DNA from: Hypsibius dujardini
Taxonomy: Eukaryota > Tardigrada > Eutardigrada > Parachela > Hypsibiidae
Reading direction: 5' to 3'
DNA: 21,184 bases
NCBI GenBank assembly: GCA_001579985.1
Contig: LRSR01002620.1
Span: forward strand, 1-21,184
The translations under genes and the position numbers were made by a program. This document shows positions 19,561 through 21,184 of the stretch, piece by piece; positions within the stretch are counted from its first letter, which is position 1, and the number at the start of each line of letters is the position of its first letter. The notes under the pieces were generated by a model. It was not told the DNA's origin. It did no database searches and saw only the letters and a list, made by a program, of their open reading frames with translations.

Positions 19561-20026
19561 TTTAAATGTCTGTAGGTTCGTTCATATGTTTACCTATTTG
19601 CCTGACTATTTTTCTCTGGGAGATTGTATGTCTGTTTATGACTAGCTGACTGCCGATCTCGTTGCCTCTCATCCTAGCTTACTTTCAATCGCTCCACGGA
19701 TTGTCTGTCTGCCTGGGTCGAAGTGCTTCTCCATCCTGAAAAGGACCCTTTGTCCCATGTTGATGAGTGAAGCCCCGGAATATGGCTAGATAGTTTCTGA
19801 CACGCACATTTTGCCACGGATCAAAGGCTAGATGATGGTGTCATTTCAGGATGCCCCACAGTGGGATGCGTAGCCCAAGTCAGTGCTAATTATAAGTCCT
19901 CGCTAAAGGACTGTAATTAATTCCATTTCCGTGCTGGACACAACAAGGGAGGGGGACAAAATGGCCTATCGCGTCGGAATGCCGGCTTCTTTTTTCGCCA
20001 CCCGATACTGCCACCTTCTCTGACAG

Positions 20027-20202
20027 TTGTCTGCCTGTCCGTCTTCCTGTCTTCTGTCTGTCTCTCTGCCTGTCTGTCTGGCTGTCTGCCTGCCTGCTTG
20101 CCTGCCTGTCTGCCTGTCTGCTTGCCTGTCTGCCTGCCTGCCTGTCTGTCTGCTTGCCTGTCTGCCTGTCTGCTTGCTTGCCTGTCTGCTTGCCTGCCTG
20201 GC
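20027..20202. repeat. CTGC/CTGT/CTTG array, gene C intron 5
   Basis: A mixed tetranucleotide array with interspersed cttg units; no homogeneous core. Confidence 0.95.
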
Positions 20203-21036
20203 TATTCCCAACGGTGTAACTGGACCTACCTTTAGACAGATTTGAAACAAAACCGATTAAATGATTGATGGGCAACCGGATTGTGTCAATCCAGGCAGAG
20301 GAGTATCTTTTCTGTATTTTCCCATCAACGTTCGAGAATATACATTTCAGCGCGGTCTGTGCGTGCGGCATCTCAGCACGCCCCAGCTCGATGTCTGACC
20401 ACTTGAAGGAATTTGTAAATACAGACCCTAGAACCGAGCTAGAATGTGGAGAAGTCGTTGGGAATTCGGATAACGATTGGCCTACTTGCGATAGTTTTCA
20501 ATGCCTTCTGTTCCACCGAACATTAATGGTAACAACATTAAACAACTTGTAATCGTGGAGCGATTAGTTTATTAGTGTGTGGTGATAATTGCTAACTGGA
20601 CGACGGGCGAGCGCGCGCAGGGACGCGGTCTGACCCAGGCAGATGATGTATTTACAACCGCGTCTCCGGTTTCCTCATCCCGCTCGGTAATGGTGCTTGG
20701 ATTCCGGGTCCCATTTTCATCCATTTGGCTTTTAGTGTTAGAAAGCATTTTCGGCAGCGCGTATCCTGTTGTACGCGGCAATAGGTCCCGCTGCACCTAC
20801 TGCGTTGACTATGCAAATATCCACAGTTATGCGATGCACTTGAGCAGCTGGCATGTCTGTACAGTAGTGAGTGACCAGTGTCCGCGCGGTGGCAGGAGAG
20901 TGCGGCGTTGAAAGCGAGAAAGGTAACTTGAGACATGTAAACTGGCAGAACGGAATCCTGTTGGGAAAACTCGGAAATCCATGTAGATTATGTTGGTTTA
21001 ATATGTCTGGTGATTGGCGTCATTTTTCGACTGTAC

Positions 21037-21142
21037 ACTGTCTGTCTGTCTGTCTGCCTGTCTGTCTGCTTGCATGCCTGCCTGATTGCCTGTCTGCCTG
21101 CCTGTCTGTCTGTCTGCCTGCCTGTCTGTCTGTCTGCCTGCC

Positions 21143-21183
<41 letters not shown>

Positions 21184-21184
21184 G
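21037..21184. repeat. CTGT/CCTG array at right edge
   Basis: A mixed array that becomes pure CTGT over the last 45 bases and is cut by the window edge. Confidence 0.95.

Larger units (their letters stand above)
19004..21184 (+). other. ds: Intron 5 of gene C, running off the window
   Basis: No further cadherin exon was found in any frame (no D-x-N-D or LDRE motif), so the intron is at least 2.18 kb, much longer than the 72-318 bp introns before it. It holds CTGT/CTGC arrays and about 350 bp of unique sequence around 19,650-20,000. Open frames here, for example 20579-20911, have no recognisable domain. Confidence 0.7.

Noticed and set aside
20579-20911. Plus-strand open frame with Cys residues near the right edge
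   Set aside because: No recognisable domain, no cadherin motif and no fitting splice phase to exon 5 of gene C.

Overview
This is a eukaryotic, animal window. Genes are split by many short spliceosomal introns, exons are GC-rich, and the encoded proteins are metazoan extracellular modules (SEA, LDL-receptor class A, immunoglobulin, cadherin). Introns and spacers are packed with CTGT/CAGA tetranucleotide and other simple repeats. My best guess is a lophotrochozoan, quite possibly a parasitic flatworm; this rests on overall style and not on a diagnostic marker.

Three protein genes can be reconstructed exon by exon with agreeing splice phases. Genes A (about 737-5669) and B (7474-11829) lie head-to-tail on the minus strand and are paralogues. 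Each encodes a secreted protein in the order signal peptide, short Thr/Pro/Ala-rich segment, SEA domain, one LDLa, then Ig domains. This is the order of the N-terminal part of perlecan (HSPG2). All seven introns share position and phase (0,1,2,1,1,1,1), so the pair is a tandem duplication. B closes with a stop after four Ig domains (622 residues). A has at least eight Ig domains, six of them in one 2.3-kb exon with a Gly/Asp/Arg-rich linker; it either ends at 702 or splices to an exon outside the window. Gene C (16330-19003 and beyond) runs on the plus strand, divergent from B, and is the N-terminal part of a Dachsous-type giant cadherin: signal peptide, five full cadherin repeats and the start of a sixth, continuing past the right edge.

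The rest is non-coding. 1-736: a 13-bp satellite and AT-rich DNA. 5670-7473: spacer between A and B with TG and opposed CAGA/CTGT blocks. 11830-16329: spacer between B and C holding a probable non-autonomous hAT transposon (12189-12954) with a 220-bp array of 10-bp repeats, an inverted repeat, a decayed LINE 3' end with an (AATA)n tail, and simple repeats. 19004-21184: an intron of C with long CTGT/CTGC arrays. Two introns of A and B carry unrelated foldback elements.

The three genes all act outside the cell (matrix or cell-surface adhesion), but nothing in the sequence shows that A/B and C work together. All splice sites and domain calls were read by eye; family names rest on recognised motifs, not on a search.
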